From Gammaproteobacteria bacterium (lineage in GTDB: Bacteria > Pseudomonadota > Gammaproteobacteria > Steroidobacterales > Steroidobacteraceae): a stretch of 20,283 bases of DNA. The notes below the pieces were generated by a model. The model saw only the letters and a list, made by a program, of their open reading frames with translations. It was not told the origin of the DNA and ran no database searches. How positions within the stretch are numbered: position 1 is the stretch's first letter; the number at the start of each line of letters is the position of its first letter. The translations under genes were made by a program, and so were the position numbers. This document shows, piece by piece, positions 1-13,755 of the stretch. The DNA lies in the NCBI GenBank assembly GCA_030830595.1, contig JAURMS010000231.1:1-20283 (forward strand), read 5' to 3'.

Positions 1-193
1 CGAAGCGCGGACGGAGGAGCTGAATGACGTGGTGCAGTGCTACCAGGAGGCCCGGCACCAGGGCCGGCAGCATGAGTTCGACGACCATCACACGATTAAG
101 GGTCGAGGTGGTCAGCACCACTACCGCGCCAAGCGAGCTCTGCACCAGGCCCAGCCGGATGATGCCAGGCCAACCGAGGGGAGCGGCGCTCAC
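1..193 (-). CDS. PucC-family transporter, N-terminal fragment (bch2/orf428 type), cut by window edge
   Basis: The first 64 codons of a gene that continues past the left edge. Reading from GTG at 193, the product starts MSAAPLGWPGIIRLGLVQSS and continues with a hydrophobic segment containing TLNRVMVVEL and then VPGLLVALHH, which is the characteristic opening of PucC-like major-facilitator proteins next to bchG in photosynthesis clusters (the orf428/bch2 type, between bchG and bchP). Such proteins are inner-membrane, about 12-helix, and are linked to light-harvesting assembly or bacteriochlorophyll delivery; the exact substrate is not settled. The GTG overlaps the bchG stop as GTGA, so the two are probably translationally coupled. 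The same TLNRVM element occurs near the start of LhaA in this window, so these are two paralogues. Family assignment is firm; subfamily rests on context. Internal and C-terminal regions cannot be judged. Confidence 0.85.
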   Translation of the reverse strand, partial: MSAAPLGWPGIIRLGLVQSSLGAVVVLTTSTLNRVMVVELMLPALVPGLLVALHHVIQLLRPRF

Positions 194-1104
194 GCTGCCA
201 CCCCCAGTCCACGCAGCGCCCAGGCGCTGACCATCATGCCGGAGACATACAGGGCCACGCCGAAACCGCTGAACCATACCGCCTGAAGCCTCGGCTGCTG
301 CAGGAACCTGGGCATCAGGGCAGCCTGCAAAAGCAGCAGGCCCGCCACCGCCAGCGCGTGGGCGGGTCGACCCCAGGACACCAGCAGGGCCACCACCACG
401 CACTGCGGCAGGGCCATGGCGAGACAGGCGAAACGGGCAGCCCGCTGGACACCGAGCTGAACCGGCAGGGAGGCCACATCCATGCGGCGATCACCCTCGA
501 TGGACTTGAAATCGTTGAGCGTCATGATGCCGTGGGCACCGAGGCTGTAGAGGAGCGCAAGCAGCCAGATACTCGCGCCCGGCATCATGCCGTTCAACAT
601 CACCGCCGCACCGGTCACCCAGGCCAGCCCCTCGTACGACACGCCAACCGCGAGGTTGCCCCACCAGCCATTGCGCTTCAGGCGCAGCGGCGGTGCGCTG
701 TAGGCCCAGGCCAGGGCGAGTCCTGCCATGCTGGCCCACAGGACCCAATGGCCCAGCAGGCTGGCGAGCACCAATGACAGGCCGGTCCAGCCGAGCGCGA
801 TCATGAGGCCCCAGCGCCCGGGCACGCGCCCCGACGGAATCGGCCTGTCTGGCTCGTTGATGGCATCCACCTCGCGGTCGAACCAGTCGTTCACCGCCTG
901 GCTGGTGCCACAGACCAGGGGCCCCGCGAGCAGGATGCCAGCCAGCACCAACCAGGCCTTGCCGGCAAGCGGCACTCCCGATGAAATGGCGCCGCAGGCA
1001 AATGCCCACATCGGCGGAAACCAGGTGATCGGCTTCAGCAGCTCGAGAACGGCAGCTGGGGAGGGTCGGGCGGGGCCTGCCGCCAGCGCGGCCGGACGCA
1101 ACAC
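190..1104 (-). CDS. bchG: Bacteriochlorophyll a synthase (esterifying prenyltransferase)
   Basis: 304 residues, UbiA prenyltransferase superfamily, inner membrane. BchG joins geranylgeranyl or phytyl diphosphate to the propionate of bacteriochlorophyllide a, the last assembly step of the pigment. Two Asp-rich motifs that bind Mg-diphosphate are visible: VNDWFDREVDAINEPDRPIP at about residues 71-90, and LNDFKSIEGDRR at about 196-207; the stretch YSAPPLRLK near 135-143 is also typical of chlorophyll synthases. Eight or nine hydrophobic segments fill the rest. Length is normal for the family. I chose GTG at 1104, because a strong Shine-Dalgarno sequence (GGAGGAG, 1111-1117 on the minus strand) sits 6 bases upstream and overlaps the ppsR stop region. 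It is 3 bases downstream of ppsR and overlaps the next gene by GTGA, so ppsR-bchG-pucC-like is probably one operon. Confidence 0.96.
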   Translation of the reverse strand: MLRPAALAAGPARPSPAAVLELLKPITWFPPMWAFACGAISSGVPLAGKAWLVLAGILLAGPLVCGTSQAVNDWFDREVDAINEPDRPIPSGRVPGRWGLMIALGWTGLSLVLASLLGHWVLWASMAGLALAWAYSAPPLRLKRNGWWGNLAVGVSYEGLAWVTGAAVMLNGMMPGASIWLLALLYSLGAHGIMTLNDFKSIEGDRRMDVASLPVQLGVQRAARFACLAMALPQCVVVALLVSWGRPAHALAVAGLLLLQAALMPRFLQQPRLQAVWFSGFGVALYVSGMMVSAWALRGLGVAA

Positions 1105-1107
1105 GTA

Positions 1108-2541
1108 CTACTCCTCCTGGGCGTCGCCCGACTCGCCGAGCCCGTAACGGCGGAGCTTGACGTAAAGGCTCTGACGACTGAGGCCGAGCATCTCGGCAGC
1201 CGAGGCCCGGTTGTCACCGGTCACCTCCAGCGCGGCTTCGATGCACAGCCGTTCGATGACGTCGGTAGCCTCCCGCACCAGCTCCTTCAGGGAGACACGT
1301 CCGACCAGCTCGGTCAGCTGCTGGACGGAGCGCGGGAGGTGGCCCTCAGTGCGGGTGTCCCGTCCGAGCCTCGGACCCACATTGCGAATCACGAAACCGT
1401 GACAGGGCGTATCGGGGTCGGTCACCGCAACGGCCGATATCTCGACCTCGCTGGCCGCGCCGAATTCGCCCCTCAGGGTCGTGGCGAACAGCTTCACCGA
1501 GCCATGCCGGCGCAGGTTGGCCAGCAACACGTTCAGGTCGACCCCCGGCCGACCGAACCAGCGATCGAGGGACTGGCCCCGAGCCTGTTCGAGTTGGGAG
1601 ACCTGCGACAGGTCGAGAAAGGAGCGATTGGCGAGAACGACCTTGCCATCGAGGTCGGTCACCACCATGGCATCTGGCGAGCTCTCGATGACCTGCAGCA
1701 TGCGCAGCTTTGCAGCGTTCGGGGCCTCGCCAGCGCCCCTGTGCGGACTCAGACGCACCAGGAACAGCGACGTGCCTTCCTGCTGGAAGACAGAAGCGGA
1801 CACGGACAGCGTGCCGGAACGATCAGCCTGCCTGACCTGCACCGCGTCGGCCCGGCCAGCGACTTTCACTGCATCGAGCAGGTCGCTAACGATCCGTGAG
1901 CCCTCTTCGTCGAGTGCGCGCGGGAAGGACTGCCCGGTCAGGCGCCGCGCCGGCTCACCCAGCAGGGCCGCTGCAGCGGGGTTCACCTCGACGATCTTGC
2001 GGTTGCCGGCATCGATGATCAGGAGGGCTTCGCTGGCCATCTCGAACAGCAACCGATAGCGGGTCTCGGCATGACGCAGGCGCCAGTAATCCTGCTCGAT
2101 GGCCTGCTGAGCATCGACCAGGCGCTGCTGCAGTTGCGCGATGCCCCGCAGGTCGCGCCCCACGGCAATGATCCGCCCGGTGCGGCCACAGGGGACTGCC
2201 GAATACATGACCGGCACGTCGGTACCGGTTGGCGTTGGATGATTCACCTGTCTCCAGCGCGGAGGACGGCCCGCTGCTGCATCGGCGAGCATGGCCTCTA
2301 TCTTCGGGCGGCTTTCGACCGTGACGGTGTCGATCCATGGCCTGCCGATCCACCCCTCGAAGCCCTCGGTCGACATGTCCTCGGTGCCAAAGGCGAGGTC
2401 CTGGATCAGGCCGCGCGCGTCGATGACCAGCGCCACATCACTGGTCGCCTCCAGCACGCGCCCCGAATCGGTGGCCGTCAGGCCGGACAACGAGGTTTCT
2501 GCAGCCGAAAAACCGGTCATGCCGGTCTGCTTCACTTTCAT
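1108..2541 (-). CDS. ppsR: Photosynthesis gene repressor PpsR/CrtJ (triple PAS, Fis-type HTH)
   Basis: 477 residues from ATG at 2541. PpsR/CrtJ binds TGT-N12-ACA palindromes under oxidising conditions and represses bch, crt and puc genes. Domains: N-terminal PAS about 28-126 (DVALVIDARGLIQDLAFG), a Gln-rich linker helix about 137-163, PAS about 161-266, PAS about 278-388, and a C-terminal Fis-type HTH at about 416-469 with recognition helix LGLSRQSLYVKLRR. Cys433 (ERLCIEAALE), just before the HTH, matches the redox-active Cys of R. sphaeroides PpsR/CrtJ; the other Cys residues are 118 and 380, and none lies in the linker-PAS2 region where a second redox Cys is known. The start is uncertain: ATG 2541 aligns best in length with known PpsR, but TTG 2595 follows AGAGGTGA and ATG 2520 is possible. 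It lies downstream of aerR. Confidence 0.95.
   Translation of the reverse strand: MKVKQTGMTGFSAAETSLSGLTATDSGRVLEATSDVALVIDARGLIQDLAFGTEDMSTEGFEGWIGRPWIDTVTVESRPKIEAMLADAAAGRPPRWRQVNHPTPTGTDVPVMYSAVPCGRTGRIIAVGRDLRGIAQLQQRLVDAQQAIEQDYWRLRHAETRYRLLFEMASEALLIIDAGNRKIVEVNPAAAALLGEPARRLTGQSFPRALDEEGSRIVSDLLDAVKVAGRADAVQVRQADRSGTLSVSASVFQQEGTSLFLVRLSPHRGAGEAPNAAKLRMLQVIESSPDAMVVTDLDGKVVLANRSFLDLSQVSQLEQARGQSLDRWFGRPGVDLNVLLANLRRHGSVKLFATTLRGEFGAASEVEISAVAVTDPDTPCHGFVIRNVGPRLGRDTRTEGHLPRSVQQLTELVGRVSLKELVREATDVIERLCIEAALEVTGDNRASAAEMLGLSRQSLYVKLRRYGLGESGDAQEE
1111..1117 (-). promoter_or_regulatory. Ribosome binding site of bchG deciding its GTG start
   Basis: Minus-strand GGAGGAG lies 6 bases before the GTG at 1104, inside the last codons of ppsR. 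It is a near-perfect Shine-Dalgarno match and supports the rare start codon. Confidence 0.7.
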
Positions 2542-2611
2542 GTCAGTCGATACGGTCGGCCGATCCACCGGCTCAACCTGGGAATTGCTCGACAATTTCA
2601 CCTCTATCCAT

Positions 2612-3433
2612 TCAGTCTTGCTTGGCGCAGCCGACATCCAGTGCATCGGCAGCGCGCACCGCTTCACGCGCATCGATCGCGGTCAGGTCGGCGCCCACCT
2701 CCGTGGCCAGGCCAGGATCGCTGAGAAAGGGCATGCCCCCGACCATGATGCGAAGGTTTTCGTTACAGGAGCAGCTGCGTAAGCGCTCGATCTGCCGGCT
2801 GAGATCCTCAAGGAAGCGGTGGCATTGCACCGACAGGCCGACCAGGTCGTACCAGTGTTCGCTGACTGCGCGCACCGGCTGATTCGCGGTATCGGCGGCA
2901 CCCGGCCCATCCACCTGCCAGCCCGCTCCACGCAGGCAATGCCCCAGGATTCCCACCGCCAGGGTGTGTTGCTCGCCGGGACCCACCGACAGCCAGGCAC
3001 GCCGCGCAGCGACCGCACCCTCGAGCGACGGCACCGGGCTGTCGGGCGTCAGCATCCGCATGGCCTGCTGCATGCGCCCTACACCGACCGTAACCGCTGC
3101 GAAATCACAGCTGTCCTGTTCCCACTGCACCCCGAGCGCCCGCGCCGCCGGGGCAATCACTTCCAGCAGGAGGGTTTCGTGGCTGGCGCCCGCCTGGCGC
3201 AGCGATTCCAGGAAACCATGCAGGGCGAGCGCGTCCCGTTCCACTGAGCAGCGGGTGAAGTACTCGACATCCTCACGGCGTATCCAAGAGGAGGCGTTCC
3301 CGGTCGGGCTCCGCACCCCACGCGCCGCCGCAAGGCGGGGAACGACCTCCCACTCGACCATTCCCTGCACCGACGGACTTTGAACAGCCCGGCGAGAACT
3401 ACCGCCGATCACGTCACCCCCACAATCGGTCAT
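2612..3433 (-). CDS. aerR: AerR/PpaA-type cobalamin-binding antirepressor of PpsR
   Basis: 273 residues, cytoplasmic. AerR (PpaA) proteins bind a B12 form and change PpsR/CrtJ DNA binding, linking light and B12 status to photopigment synthesis. The C-terminal two thirds is a cobalamin-binding fold: a helical cap at about 68-130 (containing LGVQWEQDSCDFAAVTVGV), then a Rossmann-like part from about 145. The SCHIC-type motif GPGEQHTLAVGILG (151-164) supplies His156, equivalent to the cobalamin-ligating His of AerR, followed by GAGW (169-172) and LRIMVGGMPF (about 227-236). No DNA-binding domain is visible. ATG 3433 is preceded by GGGAGG 6 bases upstream. It is transcribed away from bchF and lies just upstream of ppsR, the usual pairing. 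The gap to ppsR depends on which ppsR start is used (70 bp for 2541, 16 bp for 2595). Confidence 0.93.
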   Translation of the reverse strand: MTDCGGDVIGGSSRRAVQSPSVQGMVEWEVVPRLAAARGVRSPTGNASSWIRREDVEYFTRCSVERDALALHGFLESLRQAGASHETLLLEVIAPAARALGVQWEQDSCDFAAVTVGVGRMQQAMRMLTPDSPVPSLEGAVAARRAWLSVGPGEQHTLAVGILGHCLRGAGWQVDGPGAADTANQPVRAVSEHWYDLVGLSVQCHRFLEDLSRQIERLRSCSCNENLRIMVGGMPFLSDPGLATEVGADLTAIDAREAVRAADALDVGCAKQD

Positions 3434-3478
3434 GACCTGCCTCCCCGCAGAGCCCCTCGGACTCCTTGTCTCTCATGA

Positions 3479-3497
3479 GTTGACACCATGCGTCAAC
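3479..3497. repeat. Inverted repeat GTTGAC-N7-GTCAAC
   Basis: Perfect 6-bp arms at 3479-3484 and 3492-3497. The same hexamers recur as TGTCAAC (3588-3594) and GTTGACA (3615-3621), forming a second, wider inverted pair with a 20-base spacing. This could be an operator for a regulator acting on aerR or on both directions, or simply the by-product of overlapping PpsR half-sites and TTGACA boxes. Confidence 0.45.
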
Positions 3498-3508
3498 CAA
3501 AAAAGACA
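3491..3508. promoter_or_regulatory. Distal PpsR-like palindrome
   Basis: CGT-N12-ACA, again five of six consensus bases, about 97 bp upstream of the tandem pair and nearer to aerR. Close by at 3467-3485 is TGT-N13-ACA with TGTC/GACA arms, one base too long for the consensus. Distal sites are known to assist CrtJ/PpsR by looping. Support is the motif only. Confidence 0.3.
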
Positions 3509-3563
3509 CAGTTGGCATTTTGCGACGCAACAGAAACTGACTCCCGGGACGCCGCGCCCGCAA

Positions 3564-3593
3564 ATCATCCTCTGCCGGGGCAAATTGTGTCAA
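3564..3593 (-). promoter_or_regulatory. Possible aerR promoter
   Basis: On the minus strand, TTGACA (3593-3588) is followed after 18 bases by GATGAT (3569-3564, four of six -10 matches). This would give a leader of about 120 bases before aerR. The -35 coincides with the first tandem PpsR-like half-site, so PpsR could control both directions at once. Weak evidence. Confidence 0.3.
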
Positions 3594-3621
3594 CTTTTAT
3601 TTACGTCATTTATTGTTGACA
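3588..3621. promoter_or_regulatory. Two tandem PpsR-like palindromes over the bchF -35 box
   Basis: The PpsR/CrtJ consensus is TGT-N12-ACA. Here TGT-N12-ACG (3588-3605) runs directly into CGT-N12-ACA (3604-3621), sharing two bases. Each has five of six conserved bases. The second ends within the TTGACA -35 box, so binding would block RNA polymerase. Sites with one mismatch are typical where two dimers bind cooperatively, but binding here is inferred. Confidence 0.5.
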
Positions 3622-3644
3622 GTCTTCCGGCCCATGCCTACAGT
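3616..3644 (+). promoter_or_regulatory. Predicted sigma70-type promoter of bchF superoperon
   Basis: A consensus -35 box TTGACA (3616-3621), a 17-base spacer, and a -10 box TACAGT (3639-3644, four of six matches). Transcription would start near 3651, giving a leader of about 30 bases that includes the purine-rich GAGGGGGGAG ahead of bchF. The -35 box overlaps a PpsR-type palindrome half, a layout known for PpsR-repressed bch promoters. Confidence 0.65.
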
Positions 3645-3680
3645 GGATATCGCGAGGTTGAGGGGGGAGTAGACATATAT

Positions 3681-5461
<1,781 letters not shown>

Positions 5462-5471
5462 GGCCCTGCCC

Positions 5472-6984
5472 ATGCAACTGACCTTGTGGACCTATGAAGG
5501 CCCGCCGCACATCGGCGCGATGCGGATTGCCAGCTCCATGCAAGGCGTCCACTACGTCCTGCATGCGCCGCAGGGCGACACCTATGCCGACCTGCTGTTC
5601 ACCATGATCGAGCGCCAGGACCGGCGTCCCCCGGTCTCCTACACCACTTTCCAGGCCCGTGACCTCGGTGGCGACACGGCCGGACTGGTGAAGGATGCGA
5701 CCCGCGCTGCCTTCGAGCGCTTCCGACCCGATGCCCTGCTGGTGGGTGAATCCTGCACTGCAGAGCTGATTCAGGACCAGGCGGGCACGCTGGCGGCCAG
5801 CCTGGCTTTGCCGGTGCCGGTCATTCCCCTCGAATTGCCGGCCTACTCCAAGAAGGAAAACTGGGGGGCCGCCGAGACGCTGTATCAATTGCTGCGTGGC
5901 GTGCTCGGTGCACGACCGGTACGACCGGAACGTGCGGCCGGCACCAAGCCACGGGCCAACATCCTGGGCCCGACCCGCCTCGGCTTCCGCTGCCGGGACG
6001 ACGTACGCGAGGTCAGTGGGCTGCTCGAGGAGTTGGGCATCGAGGTCAACGCAATCATCCCGCTGGGCGCGACCGTGGAAGACCTGCGCCGGGTGCCGGA
6101 GGCCGACTTCAACGTGGACCTCTATCCGGAAGTCTCGCGTAGCGCCTGTGCATGGCTCAAGCGCTCGCTGGGCATGCCGCACACCAGCGTGATCCCGATG
6201 GGTGCGGGCGCCACCCGGGACTTCGTCGTGGAGGCAGCGGCTCTTGCCGGTGTCGATCCGACTCCCCTCCTCGCCTCGAGAGGCTCACGCCTGCCCTGGT
6301 ACTCGCGCTCGGTCGACTCTACCTACCTGACGGGCAAGCGGGTCTTCATCTTCGGGGATGCCACCCACGCCATCGCCGCCGCCCGGGTCGCCGCCACGGA
6401 AATGGGCTTTGAGGTCTGCGGCCTCGGCAGCTACAGCCGCGAATTTGCCAGGGAATTGCGCGAGGCCGCAGCAGGCTACGGCATCGAGGCCCTGATCACC
6501 GACGACTACCTCGAGGTGGAACGCGCCATCACGGCGGCCGCACCCGAACTCGTGCTTGGCACGCAGATGGAGCGGCACATCGCCAAGCGCCTGGGCATCG
6601 CCTGCGCGGTGATCTCCAGTCCCATCCACGTCCAGGATGTGCCGGCGCGCTACAGCCCGGTATACGGTTTCGAGGGTGCCAACGTGCTGTTCGACAGCTG
6701 GATCCATCCCCTGATGATGGGACTGGAAGAGCACCTCCTGGCGATGTTCCGCGACGACTTCGAATTCCATGACGGGGCGGCAGCCTCGCACCTGCCCGCC
6801 GGCAGCTCCGTGCCCCAAGCCACCGACTCGCCGGCTTCAGCAGACGCGGGCGGACTGGCATGGTCGATCGACGGCGAGCAGGAACTGCGCAAGATTCCCT
6901 TTTTCGTCCGCAACAAGGCTCGCCGCAACACCGAACTGTTCGCTCGGGAACGCGGTATCCAGGTCATCACTACCGACACGCTCT

Positions 6985-7013
<29 letters not shown>
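5472..7013 (+). CDS. bchB: Dark-operative protochlorophyllide reductase subunit B
   Basis: 513 residues, cytoplasmic partner of BchN. ATG 5472 gives the family N-terminus [20 protein letters not shown] and places Asp36 (QGDTYAD) exactly where the unusual aspartate ligand of the NB-cluster lies in R. capsulatus BchB. The nitrogenase-like body extends to about 420, with [20 protein letters not shown] (about 380-400) typical of substrate-site sequence. After a Pro/Ser/Ala-rich linker (about 435-455) comes the small C-terminal domain ([20 protein letters not shown]) found in complete BchB proteins. Reading continues in frame upstream into bchN, but homology does not. The gap from bchN is 10 bases; bchH begins inside or just after its end. 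Confidence 0.98.
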
Positions 7014-11572
<4,559 letters not shown>

Positions 11573-11573
<1 letters not shown>

Positions 11574-12274
11574 TGGAAAGCACCCGTTACACCCGACGCC
11601 GTGGGCAGTTGGAGGAATATTTCGACCGCACGGCCGCCGAGGCCTGGTCCAGGCTGACCTCCGATGCGCCGGTAAGCCGCATCCGGGCCACCGTGCGGGC
11701 CGGACGCGATCGCATGCGCGGCACGCTGCTCAGCTGGCTCCCGGAAGACCTGCGCGGAGCCCGCCTGCTGGATGCGGGCTGCGGTACCGGCGCGCTGGCG
11801 ATGGAAGCCGCCCGGCGTGGCGCCGAGGTGGTGGCAGTCGACATCTCCCCGACCCTGGTGCAACTCGCCGGGGAGCGCATGCCGGGTGACCTCGGCGACG
11901 GCAGGGTGTCGTTCCGGGTCGGCGACATGCTGGACCCGGGACTCGGGCACTTCGACTACGTCGTGGCCATGGATTCGCTGATCCATTATCCGGATGTCGA
12001 CGTGGTGGAGGCACTGGCTGAATTGGCCAGGCGGACGCGCCAGAAGATGCTGTTCACCTTTGCACCCCGTACGCCGGCGCTCAGCCTGATGCATGCCGCC
12101 GGGCGGTGGTTTCCCCGCAGCGATCGCGCACCGTCGATCGAGCCCATTGCGCCCCATCGCCTCCTCACGCTGATCGCTGGCCATCCCGGCCTGGATCAGT
12201 GGTGGACCGGCAGGAGCGAGCGCATCGCCAGCGGCTTCTACACCTCGCAGGCCCTGGAGCTGGTGTTGACGTGA
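11573..12274 (+). CDS. bchM: Mg-protoporphyrin IX O-methyltransferase
   Basis: 233 residues. BchM transfers a methyl group from S-adenosylmethionine to the C13 propionate of Mg-protoporphyrin IX, making the substrate of the AcsF cyclase encoded further down the same operon. The class I SAM-binding motif LLDAGCGTGALA is at 65-76 and the acidic end of strand 2 (VVAVDIS) gives Asp90. N-terminal YTRRRGQLEEYFDRTAAEAW and the later FTFAPRTP are typical of the family, as is the length. ATG 11573 shares its first base with the bchL stop (TGATG), so translation is probably coupled. The frame is open for 25 codons upstream, but that is bchL coding sequence. The stop overlaps the lhaA start as GTGA. Confidence 0.97.
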
Positions 12275-13713
12275 ACCTCTCCGCCATCAACCCGGGCAGG
12301 CGCTGGGCCAGGGCGGGCCTCTCCTGGCTGCCCTTTGCCGATGCCGGCAGCGATGCGCTGCCGCTGAGCCGCCTGCTGCGGCTCGCGCTGTTTCAGGTCT
12401 CGGTCGGCATGGCCACGGTGCTGCTGACCGGGACGCTCAACAGGGTGATGATCCTGGAGCTCGGAGTGCCGGCCTGGCTGGTGGCCCTGATGGTGTCCCT
12501 GCCGCTGGTGTTCGCACCACTGCGAGCCCTGATCGGCTTCCGCTCGGACAACCATCGCTCGGTCTTCGGGCTGCGACGCGTGCCCTATATCTGGATGGGC
12601 ACGCTGCTCCAATACGGCGGCTTGGCCATCATGCCCTTCGCCCTGCTGATCCTGTCCGGCGATACGCATGGTCCGCTTTGGATCGGGCCGGTAGCTGCCG
12701 GACTGGCCTTCCTGTTGGTCGGGGCCGGCCTGCACACGACACAAACGGCTGGCCTCGCGCTGGCCGCCGACCTGGCACCTGCCGAACTGCGACCGAGGGT
12801 GGTGGCGCTGCTCTACGTCATGTTGCTGGCCGGCATGGTGGCCAGCGCACTGGCTTTCGGCTGGCTGCTGTCGGACTTCACCCAGATCCGCCTGATACAG
12901 GTTGTACAGGGCTCCGCGGTCATCACGCTGGTGCTCAACGTCGTCGCGCTCTGGCAGCAGGAGCGGCGACGGCCTGCTCAAGCCGGCGGCGAGGACACGG
13001 GGGGCAGCGACTTCAGGGAGGCCTGGCAGCGTTTCGGGCAAGCGGCGCGCGCACGGCGCTTCCTGCTGGCCGTCGGCCTGGGCACCGCCGGTTTCAGCAT
13101 GCAGGACGTGTTGCTGGAGCCCTACGGCGGCGAGGTACTCGGCCTGTCGGTCGGTGCCACCACCCTGCTGACCGCCTTCATGGCCGGCGGGTCGCTGCTG
13201 GCTTTCGTCATTGCAGCCAGGCTGCTGGGCCGCGGTGGCGATCCCCTGCGGCTGGCGGCCTGGGGATCCATGACGGGTATCGTGGCCTTCTCGGCAGTGA
13301 TCTTCGCCGCGACGCTGCACTCACCCGGGTTGTTCAGGCTCGGCACCACGCTCATCGGCCTCGGCGCAGGGTGGTTCGCCGTGGGCTCACTGACTGCAGC
13401 CATGAACCTCGAGACCGGCGGTGCCGATCATGGGCTGGCCCTGGGCGCCTGGGGTGCGGCGCAAGCGACTGCGGCCGGGCTCGGCATCGCCATGGGCGGC
13501 GCGCTGCGCGACGTCGTCAGCCAACTGACTGCAGCTGGCCATCTGAGCGGGGCCCTCGACCCCGTGGTGGCCGGCTATGCCTTCGTTTATCACCTCGAAG
13601 TGGGCTTGTTGTTCGCCAGCCTGGCCGCCATCGGGCCGCTGGTCGGGCAGCGTGGTTTTACGCCGGTGCGGTCGCCGCCCGGCAGGTTTGGTCTGGCCGA
13701 GTTTCCCGGCTAG
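12271..13713 (+). CDS. lhaA: Light-harvesting 1 assembly protein LhaA (PucC family)
   Basis: 480 residues with about 12 hydrophobic helices, inner membrane. LhaA (ORF477 in R. capsulatus, 477 residues) is needed for normal assembly of the LH1 antenna around the reaction centre, perhaps by delivering bacteriochlorophyll. Features: SRLLRLALFQVSVGMATVLL then TLNRVMILELGVPAWLVALM at about 31-70, and APLRALIGFRSDNHRSVFGL near 83-102, all hallmark PucC-family sequence; the C-terminal half has the second set of helices, with LLEPYGGEVLGLSVGATTLL at about 283-302. GTG 12271 overlaps the bchM stop; upstream in-frame codons lie inside bchM. It is followed after 42 bases by puhA, the conserved arrangement; a puhA promoter often lies inside lhaA, but I could not confirm one here. 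Confidence 0.95.
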   Translation: MNLSAINPGRRWARAGLSWLPFADAGSDALPLSRLLRLALFQVSVGMATVLLTGTLNRVMILELGVPAWLVALMVSLPLVFAPLRALIGFRSDNHRSVFGLRRVPYIWMGTLLQYGGLAIMPFALLILSGDTHGPLWIGPVAAGLAFLLVGAGLHTTQTAGLALAADLAPAELRPRVVALLYVMLLAGMVASALAFGWLLSDFTQIRLIQVVQGSAVITLVLNVVALWQQERRRPAQAGGEDTGGSDFREAWQRFGQAARARRFLLAVGLGTAGFSMQDVLLEPYGGEVLGLSVGATTLLTAFMAGGSLLAFVIAARLLGRGGDPLRLAAWGSMTGIVAFSAVIFAATLHSPGLFRLGTTLIGLGAGWFAVGSLTAAMNLETGGADHGLALGAWGAAQATAAGLGIAMGGALRDVVSQLTAAGHLSGALDPVVAGYAFVYHLEVGLLFASLAAIGPLVGQRGFTPVRSPPGRFGLAEFPG

Positions 13714-13740
13714 TCGTCAGGGTCTGGAGTCTTGGACTGT

Positions 13741-13749
13741 TAAGGAGGT
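13741..13749 (+). promoter_or_regulatory. Strong ribosome binding site of puhA
   Basis: TAAGGAGGT is a near-perfect complement of the 16S rRNA 3' end, 6-7 bases before the puhA ATG. It is the strongest site in the plus-strand run, fitting the need for a stoichiometric structural subunit in a run of enzymes. The 42-base gap that holds it shows no clear promoter or hairpin. Confidence 0.75.
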
Positions 13750-13755
13750 CTCGTC

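Larger units (their letters stand above)
3434..3680. promoter_or_regulatory. Divergent control region between aerR and bchF
   Basis: 247 bp without a gene, with a more AT-rich core at 3479-3621. It must serve the minus-strand aerR-ppsR-bchG operon and the plus-strand bchF superoperon. Its parts (bchF promoter, PpsR-like palindromes, GTTGAC repeats, possible aerR promoter) are listed separately. An open frame reads through it in phase with bchF, but it lacks BchF family sequence and is not taken as coding. Confidence 0.85.

Noticed and set aside
2542..2673. Longest ppsR frame starting inside aerR
   Set aside because: The extra residues overlap aerR coding sequence out of frame and precede any PAS similarity.
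3432..3680. Upstream in-frame extension of bchF
   Set aside because: No BchF homology, and it would cover the whole control region including the aerR ribosome site and the bchF promoter.
12238..13320. 360-codon minus-strand open frame
   Set aside because: Antisense to lhaA and very rich in Gln, Arg and His, as expected for the complement of a Leu-rich membrane-protein gene.
13714..13755. Possible promoter or terminator between lhaA and puhA
   Set aside because: Only 42 bases; I see the ribosome site but no acceptable -35/-10 pair and no stem-loop. A puhA promoter inside lhaA is possible but not supported.
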